This document shows, one piece after another, positions 36,820 to 44,890 of a stretch of 64,000 nt of DNA. Position 1 is the stretch's first letter. Each line of letters opens with the position of its first letter. The notes below the pieces were generated by a model that ran no database searches, was not told the DNA's origin, and saw only the letters and a program-made list of their open reading frames with translations. The DNA is from an uncultured Lachnospiraceae bacterium (GTDB taxonomy: Bacteria > Bacillota > Clostridia > Lachnospirales > Lachnospiraceae). Made by a program: the position numbers and the translations under genes. The stretch is from the NCBI GenBank assembly GCA_947176505.1, contig CAMWQW010000001.1, forward strand, positions 124,001-188,000, given 5' to 3'.

Positions 36820-36848
36820 ATTATAAAGGATATTATGTCTTTTTGCAA
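36820..36848 (-). promoter_or_regulatory. Sigma-A promoter of tRNA-Gln
   Basis: On the minus strand TTGCAA (36843-36848), a 17-base spacer and perfect TATAAT (36820-36825) are found, 14 bases upstream of the mature tRNA 5' end. Confidence 0.85.
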
Positions 36849-36896
36849 GTCTTTTTATTAATTTTTTTACCAATTTTTTTAATTTTTTCTAATTTT

Positions 36897-36927
36897 GGGA
36901 TAAGCAGCATTTGTCTCTGCTTATCCC
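36897..36927 (-). terminator. Strong hairpin after glnA without a T tract
   Basis: GGGATAAGCAG and CTGCTTATCCC form an 11-base-pair stem with a 9-base loop, 26 bases after the glnA stop codon. On the minus strand the sequence after it is A-rich rather than T-rich, so it may stabilise the transcript end rather than terminate. Confidence 0.45.
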
Positions 36928-36952
36928 ATATCTTTAATTGTTTTTTATTTAT

Positions 36953-39064
36953 CTAAATTTCAAACATCAGCTCACCGTATGTAGGAATGGGCCACATCTC
37001 TTTATCAACAATCATTTCAAGTCTGTCCGCCGGAGCACGAAGCTCTTCCATAGCAACTTTGACAGAATCCTTATAGAAGAACGCCTGTGTTTTCACGTCT
37101 TCCATTGCTGACGCCTCTTTCTCCAGCTTCTCAAGCTTCTTCAATGCCGTCTGCATCGCTGTTAATTTCTCACTCACTTCCTTCAAAATGTCCGTCTGAA
37201 TCGATGCGTCTGCGCCTGCTGCCTTCACTGCATTCACGGTATCCGCCAGTGCCTTGGAATACTTGATTACCGCGGGAATAATCTGCTTACCTGCCATATC
37301 AATCATGGCAAGGGCTTCGATATTGATTGTCTTTGCGTATGTCTCGTAGATAATCTCCTCCCGTGACTCAAGCTCAACTTTAGTGAAGATGTGGAATTTC
37401 TCAAACAGCTTCACTGCTTTCTCTGTCGTCAGCGTGTTTGCCGCCTCAATCATGGATTTGATATTCGGAAGCCCTCTTCTTTCTGCTTCTTCTACCCATT
37501 CCTCAGCATAACCGTTACCGTTAAAGACGATTCTGCGGTGCGCGGTCATATACTCTTTGATAAGGTCGTGAATGGCAAGCTCAAGATTATCTGCTTTTTC
37601 CAGTCTGTCCGCTGCCTCGCAGAACGCCTCTGCAACGATGGCATTCAATGTCGTATTCGGGCTTGCAATCGAATCCGCGGAACCAACCATACGGAACTCA
37701 AATTTGTTACCCGTAAACGCAAACGGCGAAGTTCTGTTTCTGTCTGTCGCATCTTTCTGAAAATCCGGCAACGTCTTCACACCCGTCAGAAGTTTTCCGC
37801 CTTCCTTCACACTGGTAGCCTCGCCCGTCTCGATAAGCTGATTTACTACATCTTCAAGCTGCTCTCCAAGGAAAATAGAGATAATTGCCGGCGGTGCTTC
37901 ATTTGCACCAAGTCTATGGTCATTGCCTACGTCGGAAGCAGACTGGCGCAATAAATCTGCATGAGTATCTACCGCCTTCATAATGCAGGCAAGCACCAGA
38001 AGGAACTGTATATTCTCATTCGGTGTATCGCCCGGATCAAGGAGATTCACGCCGTTGTCGGTAGTAATGGACCAGTTGTCATGCTTGCCGGAACCGTTCA
38101 CTCCTGCATACGGCTTCTCATGTAACAGACAGCGCATACCATGTCGGATTGCGACTCTCTTCATTGTCTCCATCACCAACTGATTATGGTCTACAGCGAT
38201 ATTTGCCGTCTCATAGATGGGTGCAAGCTCATGCTGTGCAGGAGCCACCTCATTATGCTGTGTCTTAGCGGTAACGCCTAATTTCCACAGTTCTTCATTT
38301 AAATCTTTCATATATGCGCCGACACGTTCCCTGATAACGCCGAAATAATGATCCTCCATTTCCTGCCCTTTAGGCGCCGGAGCACCGAACAGCGTACGTC
38401 CCGCAAACATCAAATCCGTCCTCTGCATATATAAATCTTTATCTACCAAGAAATATTCCTGCTCCGGTCCTACAGATGCCGTCACCTTCGTCGCTTCCGT
38501 GTTGCCAAATAGTCTCACGATACGCAGCGCCTGCTCACTCAGCGCTTGCATGGAACGCAGAAGCGGCGTCTTCTTATCCAACGCCTCACCCGTATAGGAA
38601 CAGAATGCTGTAGGGATACACAATATCTTACCACATCCCGATTCCTTTAAAAATGCCGGAGAAGTAATATCCCACGCCGTATATCCTCTCGCCTCAAAAG
38701 TCGCCCGAAGTCCTCCCGAGGGAAAAGAAGATGCATCCGGCTCACCCTTAATCAGCTCTTTACCGGAAAATTCCGTCAACATATTGCCCGTCTCGTCCGG
38801 ATGCGTCACAAAAGCGTCATGTTTCTCGGCTGTAATGCCCGTAAGCGGCTGGAACCAGTGTGTATAATGTGTCGCACCGTTTTCTACCGCCCAATCCTTC
38901 ATGGCTTTGGCAACAACATTCGCGACATCCATCGGAAGCTCGCCACCCTCATTCATAACCCTTACCACTTCTTTGTAAGCGCTCTTTGTAAGCCGCTCTC
39001 TCATCTTGGTGAGAGTAAACAGGTTCTTTGCAAAAATCTCTTCCACATTAAATACTTCACTCAT
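36953..39064 (-). CDS. glnA: Glutamine synthetase type III
   Basis: The enzyme makes glutamine from glutamate, ammonia and ATP. The 703-residue length and N terminus (MSEVFNVEEIFAKNLFTLT) fit the type III (GlnN) family rather than type I (about 440-470). Visible motifs are ASVGPEQEYFLVD, the catalytic cleft region VAPAQHELAPIYE, and NGSGKHDNWSIT. The ATG at 39064 is chosen because GGAGGAG lies 8 bases upstream, although the frame stays open for 39 more codons through the leader. It follows trhP on the same strand, with its own promoter and an attenuator-like leader. Confidence 0.95.
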   Translation of the reverse strand: MSEVFNVEEIFAKNLFTLTKMRERLTKSAYKEVVRVMNEGGELPMDVANVVAKAMKDWAVENGATHYTHWFQPLTGITAEKHDAFVTHPDETGNMLTEFSGKELIKGEPDASSFPSGGLRATFEARGYTAWDITSPAFLKESGCGKILCIPTAFCSYTGEALDKKTPLLRSMQALSEQALRIVRLFGNTEATKVTASVGPEQEYFLVDKDLYMQRTDLMFAGRTLFGAPAPKGQEMEDHYFGVIRERVGAYMKDLNEELWKLGVTAKTQHNEVAPAQHELAPIYETANIAVDHNQLVMETMKRVAIRHGMRCLLHEKPYAGVNGSGKHDNWSITTDNGVNLLDPGDTPNENIQFLLVLACIMKAVDTHADLLRQSASDVGNDHRLGANEAPPAIISIFLGEQLEDVVNQLIETGEATSVKEGGKLLTGVKTLPDFQKDATDRNRTSPFAFTGNKFEFRMVGSADSIASPNTTLNAIVAEAFCEAADRLEKADNLELAIHDLIKEYMTAHRRIVFNGNGYAEEWVEEAERRGLPNIKSMIEAANTLTTEKAVKLFEKFHIFTKVELESREEIIYETYAKTINIEALAMIDMAGKQIIPAVIKYSKALADTVNAVKAAGADASIQTDILKEVSEKLTAMQTALKKLEKLEKEASAMEDVKTQAFFYKDSVKVAMEELRAPADRLEMIVDKEMWPIPTYGELMFEI

Positions 39065-39086
39065 TTTTTCATCTCCTCCGTTCCTC

Positions 39087-39160
39087 ATGTGCATAAAAAA
39101 ATGTTCCAAAAATAAACCTTTTGGAACATCCTCGTTCAAGATACCTTTATGTAAGTCTTC
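39087..39160 (-). promoter_or_regulatory. Attenuator-like leader of glnA
   Basis: On the minus strand GTTCCAAAA pairs with TTTTGGAAC around a short loop and is followed by ATTTTTTT, a terminator-like structure about 25 bases before the glnA start. The 5' half of this stem can instead pair with TTGAAC just upstream to form a hairpin with loop GAGGAT. An earlier weaker hairpin has loop ATAAAG. Two alternative structures suggest attenuation or antitermination. Trigger unknown; neither loop fully fits the A1/G4 hexaloop rule of ANTAR proteins. Confidence 0.5.
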
Positions 39161-39172
39161 AACTCTTTTTCT

Positions 39173-39201
39173 AAGATACATTACTTTTCGTAAAAAAGCA
39201 A
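39173..39201 (-). promoter_or_regulatory. Probable promoter of glnA
   Basis: On the minus strand TTGCTT (39196-39201) and TATCTT (39173-39178) are separated by exactly 17 bases. The transcript would start near 39166, giving a leader of about 100 bases that contains the attenuator-like hairpins. Confidence 0.55.
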
Positions 39202-39218
39202 GAGGAAATTTTAAAAAT

Positions 39219-40454
39219 CTATTTATTCTCCACTCTTAGAATATCATATTCTTCCGGTGCCACTGATAAGCACACATCTATGACCTGTTTAGAATGCGGG
39301 CAGGATTCTACCGGCTCGCCCTGCTCATTGTACATGGCGCTCACCTTTACGGGTATGTTGGTGCCGTCGGGCTTCATAATTTCAATGGAATCACCGACAC
39401 AGAATTTATTGCGCTGTTCGATCCGTGCACAGACCTGCCCCGCCGTCTGCACAATCCTTCCTACAATGCCGAGATAAATATACTCATTCACGTAGGTGTT
39501 ATTGTCGTATATCTGGGTATTCTCATCGGGTCTGCCAAAGTAAAACCCTGTCGTAAACTGGCGGTATGTGCATTTGGCAATTTCCGACCGATACCAGTCC
39601 ATGTTTACGCGGTATTTCTCCTCAGATTCCAGATAATCATCAATCGCCTTACGATAGGTGCGCGCCACCGTCGCCACATAAAGCGCCGTCTTCATCCTTC
39701 CCTCTATCTTGAAGCTGTCTATCCCTGCATCAATCATTTCGGGAATATGTTCTATCATACACAAATCCTTGGAATTAAAAATATAAGTTCCTCTTTCGTT
39801 CTCGTACACAGGAAAGTATTCTCCCGGGCGAGTCTCCTCAACCACCGCGTATTTCCAGCGGCATGGATGGGTACATGCTCCGTGGTTTGCGTCTCTCCCC
39901 GTAAAGTAACTACTCAACAGGCATCTTCCCGAATATGAGATGCACATCGCGCCATGAATAAAGCTCTCAATCTCCAACTCCTCCGGAATATGTTTCCTAA
40001 TCTCTCTGATTTCCTGTAAAGACAGTTCTCTGGCAGAGACAACACGTTTCGCACCCTGCTCGTGCCAAAAACGATAAGTCATATAATTGGTGTTATTCGC
40101 CTGTGTGGATATATGGATGTCAATCTCCGGACAGATTTCTCTCGCCATGGTAAACATGCCGGGATCGGCAATGATCAAGGCATCCGGTTTCAATTCTTTT
40201 AGCTCATGAAAGTACGCTCTCGCTCCATCCAGATCATAATTGTGCGCCAGAATATTCGCCGTCACATGCACGCGCACGCCGTGTTCATGAGCAAATTCGA
40301 TTCCTTCCGCCATCTCATCCGGCGTAAAGTTCTTCGCTTTGGCTCGCAGACCGAAAGCTTCTCCTCCGATATAGACCGCATCCGCCCCAAATATAACTGC
40401 TGTTTTCAACACTTCCAGACTACTCGCCGGAATCAATAACTCTGGTTTTCTCAT
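39219..40454 (-). CDS. trhP: U32-family peptidase-like protein, probable tRNA hydroxylation protein TrhP
   Basis: TrhP-type proteins are needed for 5-hydroxyuridine formation at tRNA position 34. The 411-residue protein begins MRKPELLIPASSLEVLKTAV. It has the U32 signature IESFIHGAMCISYSGRCLLSS (split at about residue 165-185) and the conserved cysteines of GACTHPCRWKY. No protease function need be assumed. It follows the methyltransferase gene trmR by 56 bases, the order seen in B. subtilis (yrrM, yrrN-yrrO), which supports a tRNA role. Confidence 0.82.
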   Translation of the reverse strand: MRKPELLIPASSLEVLKTAVIFGADAVYIGGEAFGLRAKAKNFTPDEMAEGIEFAHEHGVRVHVTANILAHNYDLDGARAYFHELKELKPDALIIADPGMFTMAREICPEIDIHISTQANNTNYMTYRFWHEQGAKRVVSARELSLQEIREIRKHIPEELEIESFIHGAMCISYSGRCLLSSYFTGRDANHGACTHPCRWKYAVVEETRPGEYFPVYENERGTYIFNSKDLCMIEHIPEMIDAGIDSFKIEGRMKTALYVATVARTYRKAIDDYLESEEKYRVNMDWYRSEIAKCTYRQFTTGFYFGRPDENTQIYDNNTYVNEYIYLGIVGRIVQTAGQVCARIEQRNKFCVGDSIEIMKPDGTNIPVKVSAMYNEQGEPVESCPHSKQVIDVCLSVAPEEYDILRVENK

Positions 40455-40510
40455 ACTATGTGTCCTTTCAAAAATCCGGGTAGAATCGGAAGATTCTTTC
40501 GGGCATAACT

Positions 40511-41155
40511 TTATGTCCTTTTAACGCTGATCGTCACACCGTCACCCACCGGCAGAATCACCGTCTCCAAATCAGGGTGGTGTTTCAGCTCATACAGATA
40601 TTCGCGCATCCGGCTGTGTATGGTACGGTTTCTTCTGGTTACCGCAAATCTCGATTCTATAACATCACCATCCTGCAGTACATTATCCGAAAGGAGGATA
40701 CCACCTTTTGAAAGCAGGCGCAGAACCTCCGGCAGAAAGTGAATATACTGACCTTTGGCTGCATCCATAAAAATAAAATCATATGTGCCGTCAAGCCCCT
40801 TTAGAATCTCTGCGGCATCACCTTCCAGAAGCGTAATCATATCTTCTCTGCCTGCCCGCCTGAAATTCTCCTTTGCTACCGGTATTCTCTTCTCATATTT
40901 CTCGATCGTCGTAATATGACATCCCTCAGGCGCATACTCACCCATTAAAAGCGCAGAAAAACCAATGGCGCACCCCACCTCAAGAATAGAGGTCGGTTTC
41001 TGCATGGCAAGCAGCAGCTTGATAAGACTCTGCACCTGCGCACGAATAATAGGCACATTGGTTTTTTTTGCTTCACTTTCTATTTCGTTCAGGAAAGGGG
41101 TATTGCCGGCATCAAGAGAATCAATAAATGCATTCATCCGTTCATCCGCTATCAT
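40511..41155 (-). CDS. trmR: tRNA 5-hydroxyuridine methyltransferase (TrmR/YrrM-type O-methyltransferase)
   Basis: TrmR methylates 5-hydroxyuridine to 5-methoxyuridine at tRNA wobble position. The 214-residue protein has the O-methyltransferase SAM motif ILEVGCAIGFSALLMGEY (about residue 55-72). Acidic motifs IEKYEKR, LEGDAAEILKG and FIFMDAAKGQY follow, with the metal-binding LLSDNVLQDG. All are typical of the COMT-like type 3 fold. It lies between an MltG-like gene (21-base gap) and trhP, so both steps of the modification are encoded together. ATG 41155 is preferred over the adjacent GTG. Confidence 0.85.
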   Translation of the reverse strand: MIADERMNAFIDSLDAGNTPFLNEIESEAKKTNVPIIRAQVQSLIKLLLAMQKPTSILEVGCAIGFSALLMGEYAPEGCHITTIEKYEKRIPVAKENFRRAGREDMITLLEGDAAEILKGLDGTYDFIFMDAAKGQYIHFLPEVLRLLSKGGILLSDNVLQDGDVIESRFAVTRRNRTIHSRMREYLYELKHHPDLETVILPVGDGVTISVKRT

Positions 41156-41176
41156 CACAGTACCGTCCTTTCCATT

Positions 41177-41566
41177 CTACTCTTCCGCCTCTTCTTCCGT
41201 TTCCGGTTCCACTGCAATCACTGCCAGCATGTCCTGTACGGTCATGGAAGTGTTAAGATCGTACACACCCGGCTGGATATTACCATGATTTTCAGACAAC
41301 AATTCCTGAATCACAAACAGCCTTCCATCACGAATAAGACCCTTCTCCTGCAGCATATTTCCCACATCCAGCACTGACTGGTCAGCCTCTATGGAAACAC
41401 TTATAATTCTTCCTTCTCCTGTTGAGACGGCTTCCTCCGTAAATACCCGGTACCCGTAATCATACGCCGCAACAGCCGCTCTGAAAATGTACATGACAAT
41501 AATCGCAAATACTACCACTTTAACGATAATTTGCACTGTTGCGCCTAATATTTCTTTAATATTCAT
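41177..41566 (-). CDS. MltG-like membrane protein lacking the catalytic domain
   Basis: The 129-residue protein has one N-terminal membrane helix (about residues 12-30). A LysM-like domain typical of the N-terminal part of MltG follows (VDSVLDVGNMLQEKGLI-like; here QSVLDVGNMLQEKGLI), then NIQPGVYDLNTSMTVQDML and an acidic tail. Full MltG is about 350 residues and has a YceG transglycosylase domain with a catalytic Glu, absent here. It occupies the place of mltG (yrrL) upstream of trmR. It may be a binding protein or a degenerate paralogue. Confidence 0.75.
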   Translation of the reverse strand: MNIKEILGATVQIIVKVVVFAIIVMYIFRAAVAAYDYGYRVFTEEAVSTGEGRIISVSIEADQSVLDVGNMLQEKGLIRDGRLFVIQELLSENHGNIQPGVYDLNTSMTVQDMLAVIAVEPETEEEAEE

Positions 41567-41586
41567 ATTTATCCCCGTTCTGACTG

Positions 41587-41919
41587 TTACTCAAAGTCGA
41601 TTTCCGATGCAAGAAGCACATTGACATCCTGCATCATTCTGACAAACGCAAGCTCCGCCTGCAGGAAATCACTGACAAGAGGATTCTCGCGGAATTTTGC
41701 GTACTCTTCCTCAAATGCTTCCATTCGGTCAAACAATTCCTCGCTATCCGACTCGTTCTGTAAGTCAAAATTTTTCTGTCTGTACTCATTGACTTTGTCG
41801 TACAACTCCGGTTGTGTCTTTATTTTTTCCCTTTGCTGCAGATACTTTTTATACGTATCGGACTCCTGAATGATAGCCGCAAACTTTTTGGTGGCATCAA
41901 TTATTTCGCTGTCTGACAT
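41587..41919 (-). CDS. YlbF/YmcA family protein
   Basis: The 110-residue protein is almost entirely helical and begins MSDSEIIDATKKFAAIIQES. It has the family pattern YKKYLQQREKIKTQPELYDKV, a three-helix hairpin. YlbF and YmcA in B. subtilis form a complex that modulates RNase Y and the sporulation phosphorelay, but Clostridia carry several relatives of unknown role. The start at 41919 has AAGGAGG at 11 bases; the frame is open further upstream. It follows RNase J by 53 bases. Confidence 0.85.
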   Translation of the reverse strand: MSDSEIIDATKKFAAIIQESDTYKKYLQQREKIKTQPELYDKVNEYRQKNFDLQNESDSEELFDRMEAFEEEYAKFRENPLVSDFLQAELAFVRMMQDVNVLLASEIDFE

Positions 41920-41972
41920 GTCGCCGTTCCTCCTTAAGTATACGATATAAGTGCTCTCTCGTCTTTGTGCTT

Positions 41973-43691
41973 CTACACTTCCATGATGATTGGCAGAATC
42001 ATCGGACGTCTCTTTGTCTTTTTCCACACAAAGTCGCTCAGTGCATCTTTGATTGTGGATTTCAATTTGCCCCAGTCGGTCTTACCTTTTTCAAGACAGC
42101 CCTGCACGGCATCATGTACCAGAAGCCTTGCTTCATCCAGCAGCGCATCCGACTCTTTCACATAGACAAATCCTCTTGATACAATATCCGGTCCTGATAC
42201 CAATTGGTCACTGTAGGAGTCAAGCGCCAGCACCACGATCATGATACCATCCTCCGCCAGATGCTGCCTGTCGCGAAGAACAACATTACCTACATCTCCG
42301 ACCCCAAGACCATCTACCAGAATCGCGCCGACCGGAACCTTGCCTTTAATCTCCGCGTTATCTTCATCCATCTCCAGCACGTCTCCGGACTGTATCATAA
42401 AGATATGCTCTTTCGGTATGCCAAGCTCGCCTGCAATCTTTGCCTGCGCTTTTCTATGCTTATACTCTCCATGAATGGGTATCGCATATTTCGGTTTTAC
42501 CAGACTGTATATCAGCTTGATTTCCTCCTGACAGGCATGTCCTGAAACATGCACGTCCTGAAAAATCACATCGGCGCCTTTCATCTGTAATTCATTGATG
42601 ACATTGGTGACCGCTTTCTCATTCCCCGGTATCGGATGGGATGAGAAAATAACAGTATCTCCGGGCAGAATAGATATTTTTTTGTGATTGTCGCTTGCCA
42701 TACGGCTCAGTGCCGCCATACTTTCGCCCTGACTGCCGGTAGTAATAATAACCGTCTTATCATTAGGATAGTTCTTAAGCTGCTCAATGTCAATCAGCGT
42801 ATTCTCCGGAATATGAAGACATTCCAACGCAGATGCCGTCTCAATAATATTGACCATGCTCCTGCCCTCTACCACAACTTTTCTGCCAAACTTATACGCC
42901 GAATTAATAATCTGCTGTACACGGTCCACATTTGATGCAAAAGTCGCAATGATAATCCTTGTATCTTTATGCTCAGCAAACAGACTGTCAAAAGTCTTTC
43001 CCACCGTCTTCTCAGAAGGTGTAAACCCTAACCTCTCTGCGTTGGTAGAATCACACATCAATGCGAGGACACCCTTCTTGCCAATCTCTGCAAACCTCTG
43101 CAAATCAATGGCATCGCCAAATACCGGTGTATAATCTACCTTAAAATCTCCCGTGTGTACAATGACTCCTGCCGGTGAATAGATTGCAAGAGCCGCGGCA
43201 TCTACAATACTGTGATTTGTTTTGATAAACTCAATCCTGAAACTGCCCAAATTAACGGACTGACCAAACCTTATTACTTTGCGCTTTGTTGTGCCAAGCA
43301 AATCATGCTCGCCCAGTTTATTCTCGATAATCCCCATCGTCAGCCGTGTTGCGTAAATCGGAACGTTCAGTTCCTTCAAAATATACGGCAATGCACCGAT
43401 ATGATCCTCGTGCCCATGGGTGATGACAAATCCTTTTACTTTATCGGCATTATCTTTCAGGTATGTGATATCCGGAATCACCAAGTCTATTCCAAGCATC
43501 TCGTCTTCCGGAAAAGCCAGACCGCAATCTACCACAACAATACTGTCTCCATACTCAAAGGCAGTAATATTAAGCCCAATCTGCTCCAAGCCGCCTAATG
43601 GGATCACTTTCAGCTTTTGGGCTGATTTCCCCTGTTCAATTTTTTTCAAGTAAAGTTCCTCCATTCTCTCTCGGTCAAAAGAAGTATCCAT
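41973..43691 (-). CDS. rnj: Ribonuclease J
   Basis: RNase J is a metallo-beta-lactamase nuclease with 5'-3' exonuclease and endonuclease activity, central to mRNA decay in Firmicutes. The 572-residue protein has the zinc motif THGHEDHIGALPY (about residue 90-102), beta-CASP motifs including GSQGESMAALSRMA and VHVSGHA, and HGEYKHRKAQ. A C-terminal domain follows the core. Only one rnj gene is in the window, so RNase J1 versus J2 is not assigned. It follows the DUF1292 gene by 106 bases. Confidence 0.95.
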   Translation of the reverse strand: MDTSFDRERMEELYLKKIEQGKSAQKLKVIPLGGLEQIGLNITAFEYGDSIVVVDCGLAFPEDEMLGIDLVIPDITYLKDNADKVKGFVITHGHEDHIGALPYILKELNVPIYATRLTMGIIENKLGEHDLLGTTKRKVIRFGQSVNLGSFRIEFIKTNHSIVDAAALAIYSPAGVIVHTGDFKVDYTPVFGDAIDLQRFAEIGKKGVLALMCDSTNAERLGFTPSEKTVGKTFDSLFAEHKDTRIIIATFASNVDRVQQIINSAYKFGRKVVVEGRSMVNIIETASALECLHIPENTLIDIEQLKNYPNDKTVIITTGSQGESMAALSRMASDNHKKISILPGDTVIFSSHPIPGNEKAVTNVINELQMKGADVIFQDVHVSGHACQEEIKLIYSLVKPKYAIPIHGEYKHRKAQAKIAGELGIPKEHIFMIQSGDVLEMDEDNAEIKGKVPVGAILVDGLGVGDVGNVVLRDRQHLAEDGIMIVVLALDSYSDQLVSGPDIVSRGFVYVKESDALLDEARLLVHDAVQGCLEKGKTDWGKLKSTIKDALSDFVWKKTKRRPMILPIIMEV

Positions 43692-43797
43692 TCATCCGCC
43701 TCTGCCATCTGCAACTTTGTTATCATACAAAACAGAGTATCACCACAAAACATCTGTGACACTCTTATGTACATCCCTTGACCGTCTTCCTTATTCA

Positions 43798-44052
43798 TTA
43801 TAATAGTTTAACGTCGTCTAACATATTTTCAAATACAGCTGCCACTGCATTTAATTCCTCATCATCAGTTACAATCTCATATACCGCTTCCGCTTCCTCA
43901 GGCAGAGAAATATCCCTCAGTATAAGCGCTTCTCCGTCTTCCGTCTCGGAATCGGTTACCAGAATATAATCAATACCGCCCAATCTGGTCTGCTCCAAAA
44001 CATAGAACTGAACGGGTTCTTCGCCTTCCGGCGTAAAAATAATCTTCTCCAC
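43798..44052 (-). CDS. DUF1292 family protein (YrzB-like)
   Basis: The 84-residue acidic protein begins MEKIIFTPEGEEPVQFYVLEQ and includes GGIDYILVTD, matching DUF1292/YrzB. Function is unknown. It starts right after the stop codon of ruvX, with adjacent coordinates. The order ireB-ruvX-yrzB is conserved across Firmicutes, which supports this identification. Confidence 0.93.
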   Translation of the reverse strand: MEKIIFTPEGEEPVQFYVLEQTRLGGIDYILVTDSETEDGEALILRDISLPEEAEAVYEIVTDDEELNAVAAVFENMLDDVKLL

Positions 44053-44547
44053 TTACTCTTTCTCCTCATTTGCCGCATCAGGCAAATTACCGGCGGCATC
44101 AGATAAATGATTCGCGCGGTAATCCAGATATCCCTGCAAAATAAAAACCGCCGCAATCTTGTCCACATATTCCTTGCGGTGTTCTCTGCGTATACCTGCT
44201 TCCATCATAGCTTTATCTGCTGCCACCGTCGTAAGTCTTTCATCCCACATAACGACCGGCAGCCCTGTTCTTCTCTCCAGCTTGTCCTGAAACTCCAACG
44301 ACAGTTCTGCCCTGTCGCCTATCGTGTCATTCATATTCTTCGGTAGCCCAAGCACAATCTCCGACACTTCATACTCCACAATCAGTTCTTCGATACGCGC
44401 CAGTGTCTGTCGTAGTTTATTCTCGTCTTTTCTTCTGATAATTTCGATTCCCTGTGCCGTAATGAGAAGCGGATCACTGATTGCAACGCCGACTGTCTTA
44501 GAACCGAAATCTAACCCCATTATCCTCATACTGTTTTCCGCCATCAT
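44053..44547 (-). CDS. ruvX: Putative pre-16S rRNA nuclease / RuvX family (YqgF)
   Basis: YqgF/RuvX proteins have an RNase H-like fold and act in 16S rRNA 5' maturation; Holliday junction resolution has also been proposed. The 164-residue protein has [18 protein letters not shown] near the start, [19 protein letters not shown], and the catalytic Asp/Glu positions in [12 protein letters not shown] and [16 protein letters not shown]. An extra Asn/Asp/Ala-rich tail follows the fold. Its start overlaps ireB by 4 bases (ATGA), indicating coupling. Confidence 0.92.
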   Translation of the reverse strand: MMAENSMRIMGLDFGSKTVGVAISDPLLITAQGIEIIRRKDENKLRQTLARIEELIVEYEVSEIVLGLPKNMNDTIGDRAELSLEFQDKLERRTGLPVVMWDERLTTVAADKAMMEAGIRREHRKEYVDKIAAVFILQGYLDYRANHLSDAAGNLPDAANEEKE

Positions 44548-44810
44548 TTGTTCAGAGAATTCTTAATGTATTCTACCAGCATCTCTTCTACCAGCTCATC
44601 CCGTTCAACCTTCATAATCAGACTGCGGGCACTCTTGTGGCTTGTGATATAAGTCGGATCTCCGGACATAATATATCCTACAATCTGGTTTACCGGATTA
44701 TATCCTTTCTCTGTCAGTGCTTCATATACCGTGGAGAGAACAAGCTTAACCCCTGTCTCCGCTTCTGTCTCAACCGTAAAAAATTGTGTGTTCTCTAAAT
44801 CCTGCTGCAT
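44544..44810 (-). CDS. ireB: IreB family regulatory phosphoprotein
   Basis: IreB is a small regulator phosphorylated by the Ser/Thr kinase IreK in Enterococcus, with effects on cephalosporin resistance. The 88-residue protein begins [20 protein letters not shown]. The family core includes [20 protein letters not shown] and [15 protein letters not shown]. Thr8 and Thr12 are candidates for the modified Thr pair by position. It is the first gene of ireB-ruvX-DUF1292. Confidence 0.93.
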   Translation of the reverse strand: MQQDLENTQFFTVETEAETGVKLVLSTVYEALTEKGYNPVNQIVGYIMSGDPTYITSHKSARSLIMKVERDELVEEMLVEYIKNSLNK

Positions 44811-44890
44811 CGTTTCACGCCCTTATCCATCGTCTATTTTGATATTACCCCTATTATTACCATAATACTCTATCGTCACACAAAATTCAA

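Noticed and set aside
39087-39160. Confident ANTAR antitermination site in the glnA leader
   Set aside because: Neither hairpin loop (ATAAAG or GAGGAT) has both A at position 1 and G at position 4, so the specific factor cannot be named. The general attenuator observation is kept.
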